Source: CAIKMD01 sp035605975 (lineage in GTDB: Bacteria > Pseudomonadota > Alphaproteobacteria > ATCC43930 > CGMCC-115725). From it: a DNA stretch of 64,000 nt. The notes under the pieces were generated by a model that ran no database searches, was not told the DNA's origin, and saw only the letters and a program-made list of their open reading frames with translations. The stretch's first letter is position 1, and every line of letters starts with the position of its first letter. Of this stretch, positions 20,141-27,888 are shown piece after piece. Position numbers and translations under genes: made by a program. The stretch covers positions 5,137 to 69,136 of the forward strand of contig DATNGG010000085.1 in assembly GCA_035605975.1 (NCBI GenBank). Reading direction: 5' to 3'.

Positions 20141-21469
20141 CTACTTCGGCGTTTTGCCCGTGTAGCGCAGGATCCACGTCCCCCATTTGTCGTCATTGAC
20201 ATAGACATTGCCGCGCGTGTCGACCGCGGTCTCCTCGCTCCAATTGACGGGCGAGCCATGCGCGCCGCCATGCTCCGGCAGGTTGGGACGCTCGGGCGGG
20301 ATGAAATAGCCGACTTCGGTCGGGAGATAAGGATCGCTGATGTCGAAGACGCGCTCGCCGGCGTTGAACCATGCGACATACATCAAATTGCCCGGCTGCT
20401 GCACGGCGCGGTTATGGATTTCCTGGCTGGTGTTGTGCGGACCGAAGCGTCCGCCTTTCTGGCAGAAATCCTTATAGGGCGCGTTCTTCGGCGGACGCGG
20501 CGTCGGGAAGATCGAGATGAGCCGCGGATGCGCCGGATTGCTGTTATCGATCATGCCGGCGAAATTCATGCCGTCATCTTTGCAGTCGCTCTTCTGCGCC
20601 TCGGAGCTGACATAGAGCAGCTTGCGGTTCCAGAGCGGCAGCACGGTGTGCACCGATTGGATGCCGACGCTCGCGAAGGGCTCGGTGATGTGGAGGCGGC
20701 CGATGAGCTTGGGCTGGCTCGGGTCGCTGATATCGAGATTGACGACCTCGGGCGTGTAGGGAAGCGACGCCCATTTGCCGTCGGGGCTGACATTGACGGG
20801 TCCATGGAAGCCTTCGGGATAGGGCGACGCCGGCTCGCCGTCCTTCTGGCCCGGCTGCCACCATTTGCCGGCCTCTTTCGGATGCGCCGGGTCGCTCACA
20901 TCAAGGATGACCATGATGTTGCCCTTGAACCCGGGATAGCTGGTCGAGAGATAGGCATATTTGCCGCCGGGATAGGAATTGCGGTGCGCGCCGGTCGCGC
21001 CGCCCATCCACGACCCGACCTGCTTGGGGTTCTCGGGATCGCTGATATCCCAGATCAGCACCGCCGGCAGCGGGTTCGCTTGCGGCGTGAAGCTGTTGAG
21101 CGAGGTGATCATCAAATGCCCGTCGATCGTCACTTGCGAGGTGATGATTTTCTTATCGTCGGTCTTGAACGGGATGAACTTCACGTAACGCGGCTTCGCG
21201 GGATTGGTCACATCGAGAATGCTCCAACCCTGATCGAAGGTATGGCCCATATAGAGATACCAGCGGCCATTGGCGGCGCGGTTGAGCGCCATCTTGAAGG
21301 CGCCGTAATGCCCGCCAAGGCCGGAGAAGCCGATCGGTTTCATATGCTCGGCTTGCCAGCCCGGTGGGATCGGATCGGCGAGGCTGCGGCCTGCGAAAGA
21401 GGTTGCGAGAATGAGAGCGCTTGCGCCGATAAAGACACCGCGGATCGAACGCCGGAAGCCCGATTTCAT
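20141..21469 (-). CDS. Secreted LVIVD-repeat beta-propeller-like protein
   Basis: 442 aa. The N terminus (MKSGFRRSIRGVFIGASALI) is a signal peptide with cleavage probable after SLA near residue 32. The rest is built from LVIVD-type repeats of the form DxxxPxxPxxxG: WSILDVTNPAKPRYV, VLIWDISDPENPKQVG, MVILDVSDPAHPKEAG, VVNLDISDPSQPKLIG, DNSNPAHPRLI and RVFDISDPYLPTEVG. Such chains fold as propellers at the cell surface or periplasm; enzymatic role is unknown. GGGGGAAACG before ATG 21469 fixes the start. No operon partner on this strand. Confidence 0.8.
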   Translation of the reverse strand: MKSGFRRSIRGVFIGASALILATSFAGRSLADPIPPGWQAEHMKPIGFSGLGGHYGAFKMALNRAANGRWYLYMGHTFDQGWSILDVTNPAKPRYVKFIPFKTDDKKIITSQVTIDGHLMITSLNSFTPQANPLPAVLIWDISDPENPKQVGSWMGGATGAHRNSYPGGKYAYLSTSYPGFKGNIMVILDVSDPAHPKEAGKWWQPGQKDGEPASPYPEGFHGPVNVSPDGKWASLPYTPEVVNLDISDPSQPKLIGRLHITEPFASVGIQSVHTVLPLWNRKLLYVSSEAQKSDCKDDGMNFAGMIDNSNPAHPRLISIFPTPRPPKNAPYKDFCQKGGRFGPHNTSQEIHNRAVQQPGNLMYVAWFNAGERVFDISDPYLPTEVGYFIPPERPNLPEHGGAHGSPVNWSEETAVDTRGNVYVNDDKWGTWILRYTGKTPK

Positions 21470-21502
21470 CGTTTCCCCCTTTGAAACGCGCAGATCATTG
21501 GC

Positions 21503-21522
21503 CCACGCTGGTGATAGCGTGG
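21503..21522. promoter_or_regulatory. Inverted repeat in divergent promoter region
   Basis: CCACGCT and AGCGTGG form perfect 7 bp arms around six bases, 34 bp upstream of the LVIVD gene start and about 130 bp upstream of the M24 gene. It could be an operator for one or both; this is inferred from symmetry and place only. Confidence 0.3.
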
Positions 21523-21650
21523 CATTTCGCCGGACCAAACGCAACGCCGCGCGTCGCGGGCCATCCTTGTCGGGGAGTCATGCCTGCGGACGACGGCCGG
21601 TCGGTTGACAGGCCGCGTCGCCCCGGGCAACGTCGCGCAAGGAGGAGCCC

Positions 21651-22952
21651 ATGCCGAAGAAGCAGCCCGAGCCGAAAATCATCGATCCGTCCGATATCGA
21701 TCCGCGTCACGATTGGCAGCGGCCGATCATGGCGCTGGGGCCGATGGCGGTCGATTTCGAGGAGCGCATCGATTTCCGCCGGCTGCATCGCTATCGCCTC
21801 GGCCGCACGCGGCAGGCACTGGCGAAATCGGGGCTGGGCTCGCTGCTGGTGTTCGACCAGTACAACATCCGCTACATCACCTCGACCGTGATCGGCAATT
21901 GGGCGCGCGATAAGTTCACGCGCTATGCGCTCCTCGCCGGCGATGCCGAGCCGCATCTCTGGGATTTCGGCTCGGCGGCGAAGCACCACCGGCTCTATGC
22001 CCCCTGGCTGCCGCAACACAATTGCCATGCCGGGATGCTCGGCCTGCGCGGTGCCATCCATCCGCGCATCGGACTGATGCGCGAGGCGGCGGAAGAGATC
22101 AAATCGATCCTCAAAGAGCATGGCGTCGCCGATCAGCCGGTCGGGGTCGATGTGGTCGAACCGGCGATGCTGTTCGAGCTTCAGGAAGTCGGTCTCAAAG
22201 TGCGCGACGGACAGCAGGTCATGCTCGATGCGCGCGAACTGAAGAGCGCCGACGAGATTTCATTGCTCAACATGTCGGCGAGCCTGGTCGATGGCTGCTA
22301 CCAGACCATCGCTGAGCATTTGAAGCCCGGTATCCGCGAGAACGAGGTCGTGGCGCTCGCCAATAAGCGGCTCTACGAGCTGGGCTCCGACGATGTCGAG
22401 GCGATCAACGCGATCTCGGGCGAGCGCTGCAGCCCGCATCCGCACAATTTCACCGACCGGCTGATCCGGCCGGGCGATCAGGCCTTCTTCGACATCATCC
22501 AGAGCTTCAACGGCTATCGCACCTGCTATTATCGGACCTTCAATGTCGGCCGCGCCACGCCGGCGCAGAGGGACGCCTATAAGCGCGCGCGCGAATGGAT
22601 CGACCGCGCGATCGAGTTGGTGCGGCCGGGCGTCTCGACCGATCAGATCGCCGCGTGTTGGCCCAAGGCCGAGGAGATCGGCTTTACCAGCGAGATGGAA
22701 GCCTTCGGCCTTCTCTTCGGTCACGGGCTCGGGCTCGGCCTCCATGAGCGGCCGATTATCTCGCGACTCAATTCCTTCGCCGAGCCGATGGAGATCAAGG
22801 CCGGAATGGTGTTCGCGCTCGAGACCTATTGCCCCGCCGCGGACGGCTTCTCGGCGGCGCGCATCGAAGAGGAAGTCGTCTGCACGCCCTCGGGCGCCAA
22901 GGTGATCACGCTCTACCCGGCGGAAGAGCTGCCGATCGCCAATCCCTATTGA
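21651..22952 (+). CDS. M24-fold (creatinase/Xaa-Pro aminopeptidase) protein, DddP-like, altered metal site
   Basis: 433 aa: a creatinase-type N domain (SLLVFDQYNIRYITSTVIG) and a pita-bread C domain. Of the five M24 metal ligands, Asp near 281 (FFDII), His near 365 (GLHERPI), Glu in ALETYCP and Glu in RIEEEVV are present, but the second Asp, 11 residues after the first, is Cys near 292 (GYRTCYYRTF). Overall it resembles DddP-like M24 lyases or hydrolases more than true peptidases. AAGGAGGAG just before the ATG is a strong ribosome site. It converges on a second M24 gene across a REP pair. Confidence 0.8.
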   Translation: MPKKQPEPKIIDPSDIDPRHDWQRPIMALGPMAVDFEERIDFRRLHRYRLGRTRQALAKSGLGSLLVFDQYNIRYITSTVIGNWARDKFTRYALLAGDAEPHLWDFGSAAKHHRLYAPWLPQHNCHAGMLGLRGAIHPRIGLMREAAEEIKSILKEHGVADQPVGVDVVEPAMLFELQEVGLKVRDGQQVMLDARELKSADEISLLNMSASLVDGCYQTIAEHLKPGIRENEVVALANKRLYELGSDDVEAINAISGERCSPHPHNFTDRLIRPGDQAFFDIIQSFNGYRTCYYRTFNVGRATPAQRDAYKRAREWIDRAIELVRPGVSTDQIAACWPKAEEIGFTSEMEAFGLLFGHGLGLGLHERPIISRLNSFAEPMEIKAGMVFALETYCPAADGFSAARIEEEVVCTPSGAKVITLYPAEELPIANPY

Positions 22953-22974
22953 GATTCGTCGTTGCTTTGTCTTT

Positions 22975-23048
22975 CGTCATCGCCGGGCTTGTCCCGGCGA
23001 TCCACGTCTTGAAACTCGTGGATGCCCGGAACAAGTCCGGGCATGACG
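22975..23048. repeat. Inverted pair of REP-like elements between convergent genes
   Basis: Two 32 bp units (22975-23006 and 23017-23048) lie head to head around a 10 bp centre and agree at 26 of 32 positions. Each has its own 7 bp stem with loop CTTGT; four of the six differences are compensating changes within that stem. The pair as a whole makes a long cruciform. It matches the REP/BIME pattern of alphaproteobacterial intergenic repeats and could also end transcription of both M24 genes. Confidence 0.8.
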
Positions 23049-23064
23049 TAAGAAAAGGGCGCGT

Positions 23065-24267
23065 CTAAACCCGCCGGAATCCCCGCGGCGCCGCGTGCAG
23101 CCGCTCGAAGCCGGCCTTGGTGACGAGCACGCATTCGCCCGTTTGCACGCCCGCCTTGCCGTCCTTGCTGATGACGTTGGGCTGCACCACCACCATCATG
23201 CCGGCTTTGAAGGTCAGCTCGGGCAGCTTGCCGGCCGGCCGGCTCTTCGAGCCGATGATCGGCGGCAGATAACCGCCGCCATAGCCGTGCATCACATCAT
23301 CATCGGTGGTGAAACCGGCCTCCTCGATGACGCCGGATGCGGCGACCACATCGGCGGGCGTTGCGCCCTCGCGCAATATGCCGGTGATGGCATCGAAAGC
23401 GGCGTCGGCCGCTTTGTGCAGATCGCGATAGAGCGGCGTCGGCTCGGCATCGACCGTGAAGCTGCGCAGCACCTGCCCGGAATAGTCCCAAAACGCCGCG
23501 CTGATCTCAGTGAAGACCACATCGCCTGTCGCGATACGCCGGGTCGACGGAAACTGCCGCGGCACGTGACAATTGGGATTGGCCATCGCGGTGGCGCCGA
23601 TGAAATGAATAACATTGGTGCCGCCATAGGGCAGATAGGATGCCTCGATCGCCGCGCCCAATTGGCGTTCCGTCACCCCCGGCTTGATCGCGGCGGCGAG
23701 CGCCGCCAGACCGCGGTCCGACATCAGCGCGCCGAGCCGGTACCAGCGAATCTCTTCCTCCGATTTGTAGAGCCGCCGCTGCATATAGGCGCCGCCGAGA
23801 TCGGCGACTTTCCCGAAGCGCTCGACAAGCTGCGCATGCAGCCGATAGCCAAGCGGCCCGATGAAGCCGACGCGGTCGCGCTTGGCGCCGCGCTTTTCCA
23901 GCTCGGCAATCGCGCTGCCGATGCCGAAATCGCCGCCCCATTCGACATCGGTCTCGCTGGCGATTTCGCGCGCCAGCGCGACGTGGTTGTAATACTGGAT
24001 GAACATCTTATCGCGCGCACCCGCCGAGACGATGCAGGCGGCTTCCGTGGTGGTGGGCCAATGCGTGAAATATGGGATCGCATTGCCGGCCCGATTGGCA
24101 CCGTAGAGCAGCAGATACTCGACACCGGCCGCCGCCATCAGCTCTTGCAGCATGGCGCGGCGGCGGCACATCTCGGCATCGGAAAAGCGCGGATAGAACG
24201 CTTCCATGATGGGCCGCAATTCGGTCGGAAGCTCGGGGAAATAGAGGGGTTGAAGCCTATCGGTCAT
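23065..24267 (-). CDS. M24-fold protein with degenerate metal site (creatinase-like)
   Basis: 400 aa. The N domain (VEYLLLYGANRAGNAIPYFT) and C-terminal pita-bread domain are recognisable. The active-site His is present (HGYGGGYLPPI) and the last Glu is in QTGECVLVT, but the first metal Asp is Glu (VVFTEISAAF), the second is Gln (SGQVLRSF), and the usual Glu of the ITVEPG segment is Gln (MVVVQPNVI). This argues for a metal-free or altered-metal enzyme such as creatinase rather than a peptidase. ATG at 24267 was chosen by homology; longer frames upstream run into the divergent gene. Confidence 0.75.
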   Translation of the reverse strand: MTDRLQPLYFPELPTELRPIMEAFYPRFSDAEMCRRRAMLQELMAAAGVEYLLLYGANRAGNAIPYFTHWPTTTEAACIVSAGARDKMFIQYYNHVALAREIASETDVEWGGDFGIGSAIAELEKRGAKRDRVGFIGPLGYRLHAQLVERFGKVADLGGAYMQRRLYKSEEEIRWYRLGALMSDRGLAALAAAIKPGVTERQLGAAIEASYLPYGGTNVIHFIGATAMANPNCHVPRQFPSTRRIATGDVVFTEISAAFWDYSGQVLRSFTVDAEPTPLYRDLHKAADAAFDAITGILREGATPADVVAASGVIEEAGFTTDDDVMHGYGGGYLPPIIGSKSRPAGKLPELTFKAGMMVVVQPNVISKDGKAGVQTGECVLVTKAGFERLHAAPRGFRRV

Positions 24268-24281
24268 AAAGCTAGAGCTTT
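24268..24281. promoter_or_regulatory. Palindrome in 51 bp divergent gap
   Basis: AAAGCT-AG-AGCTTT touches the start codon of the M24 gene and lies 37 bp before the dehydrogenase start. Its symmetry and place suggest an operator controlling both genes; no regulator gene is adjacent. Confidence 0.3.
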
Positions 24282-24318
24282 CGTCTGATCGGTGGAGCCG
24301 CGAGAAGGAAAGACGACC

Positions 24319-25254
24319 ATGCCATCCGCACTGACGCAGCACAAGATTGGTTGGATCGGCGCCGGCGGCCGCATGGGCTATGCCATGGCCGAGCGCCTCG
24401 CCAAAGCGGGCGCCGATGTCGCCGTGTGGAACCGCACCCGTGCCAAGGCCGAACCCTTGGCGAAGAGCGGCTGCAGCATCGTCGACAGCCCGGCCGCGCT
24501 GGCCGATCGCGATATCGTCTTCATCACCGTTGCCGCCTCGCATGATCTCGAGGAGGTGGCGCTCGGCGCCAAGGGCGTGCTCGCCGGCAACCGGCAGCCG
24601 AAGATCCTGATCGACAGCTCGACTGTCTCCGAAGACTCATCGGCGAAGGTGCGCGAGGCGGCGAAACAGCGCGGCGTCGCGATGCTGGCAGCGCCGGTCA
24701 GCGGCAATGCGAAAGTGGTGAAGGCCGGCAAGCTCACCTTCGTCGTCTCGGGACCGCGCGCCGCTTATGACACGGCCCTGCCCTATCTCGACGCGCTGGG
24801 GCAAGGCTCTTCCTATGTCGGCGAGGGCGAGCTCGCGCGCATGGTGAAGATTTGCCACAACGTGTTCTTGGGCGCGGTGATCCAGTCGCTGGTCGAGGTC
24901 ACGGTCCTTGCCGAGAAAGGCGGCGTGCCACGCCACGCTTTCCTCGACTTCATCAACAAGAGCGTGATGGGCTCGACCTTCACGCGCTACAAATCGCCGT
25001 CTCTGGTGCGGCTCGATTTCACCCCGACCTTCACGCCGCCGCTTCTCAAAAAAGACCTCGATCTCGGGCTCGACGCCGCCGACAAGACGGGCGTCGCAAT
25101 GCCGCTGACGGCGCTCACGCGCGAGATCGTGCAAAGCCTCATCGGCCGCGGCCATGTCGAGGACGATTTCGCGACACTCTTGCTGCAGCAGGCCGACGCC
25201 TCGGGCCTGAAGCTCGTCAAGGAAGACGTGGCGGTCGATGACGGGCTTCACTGA
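24319..25254 (+). CDS. NAD(P)-dependent 3-hydroxyisobutyrate dehydrogenase-family oxidoreductase
   Basis: 311 aa. N-terminal Rossmann motif IGWIGAGGRMGYAMAERL, then NRTRAKAE, the substrate-loop DSSTVSEDSS, the PVSGNAKVVKAGKL motif, and the catalytic Lys in MVKICHNVFLGA. This is the beta-hydroxyacid dehydrogenase family (3-hydroxyisobutyrate, tartronate semialdehyde and similar 2-hydroxyacid substrates). GAAGGAAAG precedes ATG 24319; a GTG nine codons upstream is possible. The divergent M24 gene suggests the two act in one catabolic route. Confidence 0.82.
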   Translation: MPSALTQHKIGWIGAGGRMGYAMAERLAKAGADVAVWNRTRAKAEPLAKSGCSIVDSPAALADRDIVFITVAASHDLEEVALGAKGVLAGNRQPKILIDSSTVSEDSSAKVREAAKQRGVAMLAAPVSGNAKVVKAGKLTFVVSGPRAAYDTALPYLDALGQGSSYVGEGELARMVKICHNVFLGAVIQSLVEVTVLAEKGGVPRHAFLDFINKSVMGSTFTRYKSPSLVRLDFTPTFTPPLLKKDLDLGLDAADKTGVAMPLTALTREIVQSLIGRGHVEDDFATLLLQQADASGLKLVKEDVAVDDGLH

Positions 25255-25532
25255 CGCCCGGGCAGCCCGCCCGGCGGAATGCCCGGCGGCTGCCCCGGGC
25301 CGATGATGCCGTTGCCGTTGACCGAGGGCGGGATCGGCACGGGCGGCGGCGAGAACTGACCCGGCACCGGCGGCGGCGGCGTGAAAGAGGGCGAGGGTGC
25401 GGGCTTGGGCTGGTCGGGCGGTACCGGCAAATAGGGCGGCACGCGTTGCGGCGGCGCCGTATCGGGGCTGATCGGCGATTGCGTTTGCACCAACAGGAAA
25501 ACGGCAAGGAGCGTCGCAACGCGCCGATCCAT
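25248..25532 (-). CDS. Small secreted proline-rich protein
   Basis: 94 aa. MDRRVATLLAVFLLVQTQS looks like a signal peptide or anchor; the remainder is about one-third proline with PPPPVPGQF and PPSVNG stretches and a glycine-rich end. It is low-complexity and probably periplasmic, with no known domain. It starts seven bases after the stop of the monooxygenase-like gene and its 3' end overlaps the convergent dehydrogenase stop by 7 bp. Expression is uncertain because no strong ribosome site is visible. Confidence 0.5.
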   Translation of the reverse strand: MDRRVATLLAVFLLVQTQSPISPDTAPPQRVPPYLPVPPDQPKPAPSPSFTPPPPVPGQFSPPPVPIPPSVNGNGIIGPGQPPGIPPGGLPGRQ

Positions 25533-25539
25533 GGCCGGC

Positions 25540-26697
25540 CTAGAGGGTGACGGCTTCGGCCGGAAGCCCCAAGGCGATACGGCCCCATTGCGTGCCGTTC
25601 ACATCCCAGCTCAGCGCGTAATGCGCATTGGCGGCATGGGCGTCGCGAAACGCCCGCTGGATCGGCTGATCGAGATAAAGCCCGCCGCCGCCGAGCGCAG
25701 CAAAGAGCTGGTTGACCGCCTCGGTGCAGAGCCCGGCGGCATAGGCGCCGTCGCGGCGCCACCGCGCTTTCTGCTCGATCGTCGGCGCCGCATCCGCTTC
25801 CGCGAGGCGGGTCGCCTCCGCGCAGGCCTTGAGCATCAGCGCCTCGGCCGTATCGGCGAGCGCCGAGGCTTCGGCGATCTTGAGCTGGAGATTGCCGAGC
25901 GCGGCAAGGCGCCTGCCCGAATAGGTGCCGAGGCGGGCCTCGATCGATTGGGTGAAATCCTTCACCGCACCGCGCGCCAAGCCGAGTGAGACGCCGCTGA
26001 CCACGAAGGCGAACAATCCCAACACCGGCAGCCGGTAGAGCGGCGCGGGATTGGCGGCGCAGCCGGGCGCCGGACCATTCGCCATTACCGAGAGCGGCAA
26101 GGTGCGATGCAGCGGCACGAACACGTCGCTCATCTCGATATCCTTGCTGCCGCTGCCCCGAAGGCCGGTTGCGTACCAGGTATCGACGATGCGGTAATCC
26201 TTGGCCTCGACGAGGAAGATGCGCTGCTCGACGGGCTTGCCGCGCTCGTCATGGACAATGCCGCCGACGAAGTTCCAGCGCGACGCATCGACGCCGCTCG
26301 AGAACGGCCAGCGGCCGCCGAGCCGATAGCCGCCTTCGGCCGCGACCGCGCGACCGCTCGGAAACACCAGCGCCGAGCCGATGAGATCGTCGGGCGATTG
26401 GCCCCACACCTCGTCCTGCGCCTCTTTCGGCCACATCGCCATCATCCAGTGATGGCTCGCGAGATTGGCGACGACCCAGGCGGTCGAGCCGCAGCCTTCG
26501 GCGAGAATGGCGCCGAGCTCGATCAGCGCGCGATAGGGAAGCTCGCTGCCGCCGACCCGGCGCGGCTGCAGCATGCGGAAGATTCCGCTGGCGTGAAGCT
26601 CGGCGAGGGTTTCATCGGGAATGCGGCGCAGCCGCTCGGTTTCGGGGGCGCGCCGGCGCAGTGCCGGAACCAGCACGCGCGCGCGCTCGACAAGCAT
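25540..26697 (-). CDS. Acyl-CoA dehydrogenase-fold flavin monooxygenase-like protein
   Basis: About 385 aa. It opens ARVLVPALRRRAPETERLRRIPDETLAELHASGIFRML, and contains CGSTAWVVANLASHHW, RWPFSSGVDASRWN and LRGSGSKDIEM, which fit the flavin-dependent hydroxylase branch (HsaA/HpaB/DszC-like) rather than CoA-thioester dehydrogenases. Such enzymes use reduced flavin from a separate reductase, which is not seen nearby. I chose ATG 26697; a TTG at 26745 overlapping the TetR stop would add about 16 residues. Co-transcribed with the TetR gene upstream. Confidence 0.75.
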   Translation of the reverse strand: MLVERARVLVPALRRRAPETERLRRIPDETLAELHASGIFRMLQPRRVGGSELPYRALIELGAILAEGCGSTAWVVANLASHHWMMAMWPKEAQDEVWGQSPDDLIGSALVFPSGRAVAAEGGYRLGGRWPFSSGVDASRWNFVGGIVHDERGKPVEQRIFLVEAKDYRIVDTWYATGLRGSGSKDIEMSDVFVPLHRTLPLSVMANGPAPGCAANPAPLYRLPVLGLFAFVVSGVSLGLARGAVKDFTQSIEARLGTYSGRRLAALGNLQLKIAEASALADTAEALMLKACAEATRLAEADAAPTIEQKARWRRDGAYAAGLCTEAVNQLFAALGGGGLYLDQPIQRAFRDAHAANAHYALSWDVNGTQWGRIALGLPAEAVTL

Positions 26698-26741
26698 GGC
26701 GAGCGATGGCGGCGCGGCGCGATCGGGACTCGCGGCGAGGC

Positions 26742-27485
26742 TCAATCGCTTGCCAATTTCAGCGAGCGGCGGGAGGCGAGGTGATGGGCCACTTGCGCGG
26801 GGGCGGAGGTGACATAGGCATGCACGCGCGCCGCCATCAGCTCGTCGATATCCGACGGGACCGGCAGATTGTAGACCCAACGGCGCTGCCCCAACTGAAA
26901 CACGGTCGCATGCATCGCCCAGATCTGCTCGGCCTCGAATTCCGTCATCGGCACTTCGGCAAAGCATGGCAGGCCATTATCGACGCGCAGCTCGGCGGCG
27001 ATCGCCGTATAGAGTTGAGCGCGCGCCTGGCCGACATAGCGAGCATGATAGGGGAGGCGCTTCAAAGCGGAGTGCATGAACAGCCGAACGTAGATGTCGT
27101 TGTACGTGACGCGGACATAATTGTGATAAAGCTGCAGCAGGCGGCTTTCAAGCGGCTGCGCGCGGTCGCGAATGATCGTCTCCCAGCCGGCATCCCAGTA
27201 ATCCGCGGACCACTTCTCGTAAACGCGCTCGATCAGTGCTTCCTTGCTGGGGAAATAGCGATAGATGAGCGATTGCGTGATGCCGAGGCTGCGCGCGAGC
27301 TCGCGGGTCTGGCCTTCGAGCCCGTTGAGCGCGAAAAACCGCATCGCATGCTCGACGATCAGCTTTTCGCGATCCTGCGGCGCCATACGGATACGAAGCG
27401 CGCAAGCCCTGCGCCCTTGCCCCGGTTCCGAGGTCCGCTCTGAGTCTGCGCGTTCGGACGAGCGCATGCTGATCTGCCGCGGCAT
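26742..27485 (-). CDS. TetR/AcrR family transcriptional regulator
   Basis: 247 aa. The helix-turn-helix lies around residues 40-85: REKLIVEHAMRFFALNGLEG, TRELARSLGITQSLIYRYFP and SKEALIERVYEKW. A helical ligand domain follows. It probably regulates its own operon with the monooxygenase-like gene 44 bp downstream, and perhaps nearby genes. The ATG at 27485 is a guess among in-frame starts (27467 also possible), because the first 35 residues are not conserved-looking. Confidence 0.82.
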   Translation of the reverse strand: MPRQISMRSSERADSERTSEPGQGRRACALRIRMAPQDREKLIVEHAMRFFALNGLEGQTRELARSLGITQSLIYRYFPSKEALIERVYEKWSADYWDAGWETIIRDRAQPLESRLLQLYHNYVRVTYNDIYVRLFMHSALKRLPYHARYVGQARAQLYTAIAAELRVDNGLPCFAEVPMTEFEAEQIWAMHATVFQLGQRRWVYNLPVPSDIDELMAARVHAYVTSAPAQVAHHLASRRSLKLASD

Positions 27486-27888
27486 GTAATAGGCCGCCCT
27501 TTCGCCGCGTTCATTTTGTACAATCGTGCGCGTTTGGCAAGGTGCCGCCGATGGTTTCATTGGCAAAGCTGATGAATGAGTGCATTTTGCGTACGAATTC
27601 CCTGTCTCTCGAACGCGCAGCACAATGCCGAGAGTCTCGATCGCGCCCGGCAATATCGGCGCGGCTTGATCAGGGCAAAGATTTCCCCTCGCTCGGGCAA
27701 TAACAATCATAAGTTGTATTTGTAATGCTCCAACGAAGCATTACGAGTTAAAGATTTATCGATCCTTAAAAATGTGATAACTGAAATTAAGCGGCTCCGT
27801 GCCAGCGAAGCCGGGGGGATGAAACTAAAAATCAAAATCTACCTGAGTTATCAGTAGTTTGGTAGCTAGTCGGGGCGAGGCAGTAGTC
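27486..27888. other. 403 bp AT-rich divergent intergenic region
   Basis: No coding signal is visible. The right half is clearly AT-rich against its surroundings and should hold the promoters of the TetR operon and of the PilZ-methyltransferase gene. It has a TTGTACAA palindrome (27516-27523), and the inverted repeat listed at 27722-27744. I could not pick out a convincing -35/-10 pair. Confidence 0.6.
27722..27744. promoter_or_regulatory. Inverted repeat, possible operator upstream of PilZ-methyltransferase gene
   Basis: GTAATGCT and AGCATTAC form perfect 8 bp arms around seven bases, about 145 bp upstream of the methyltransferase start. The spacing suits a dimeric helix-turn-helix protein; the regulator is unknown. 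Confidence 0.4.
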
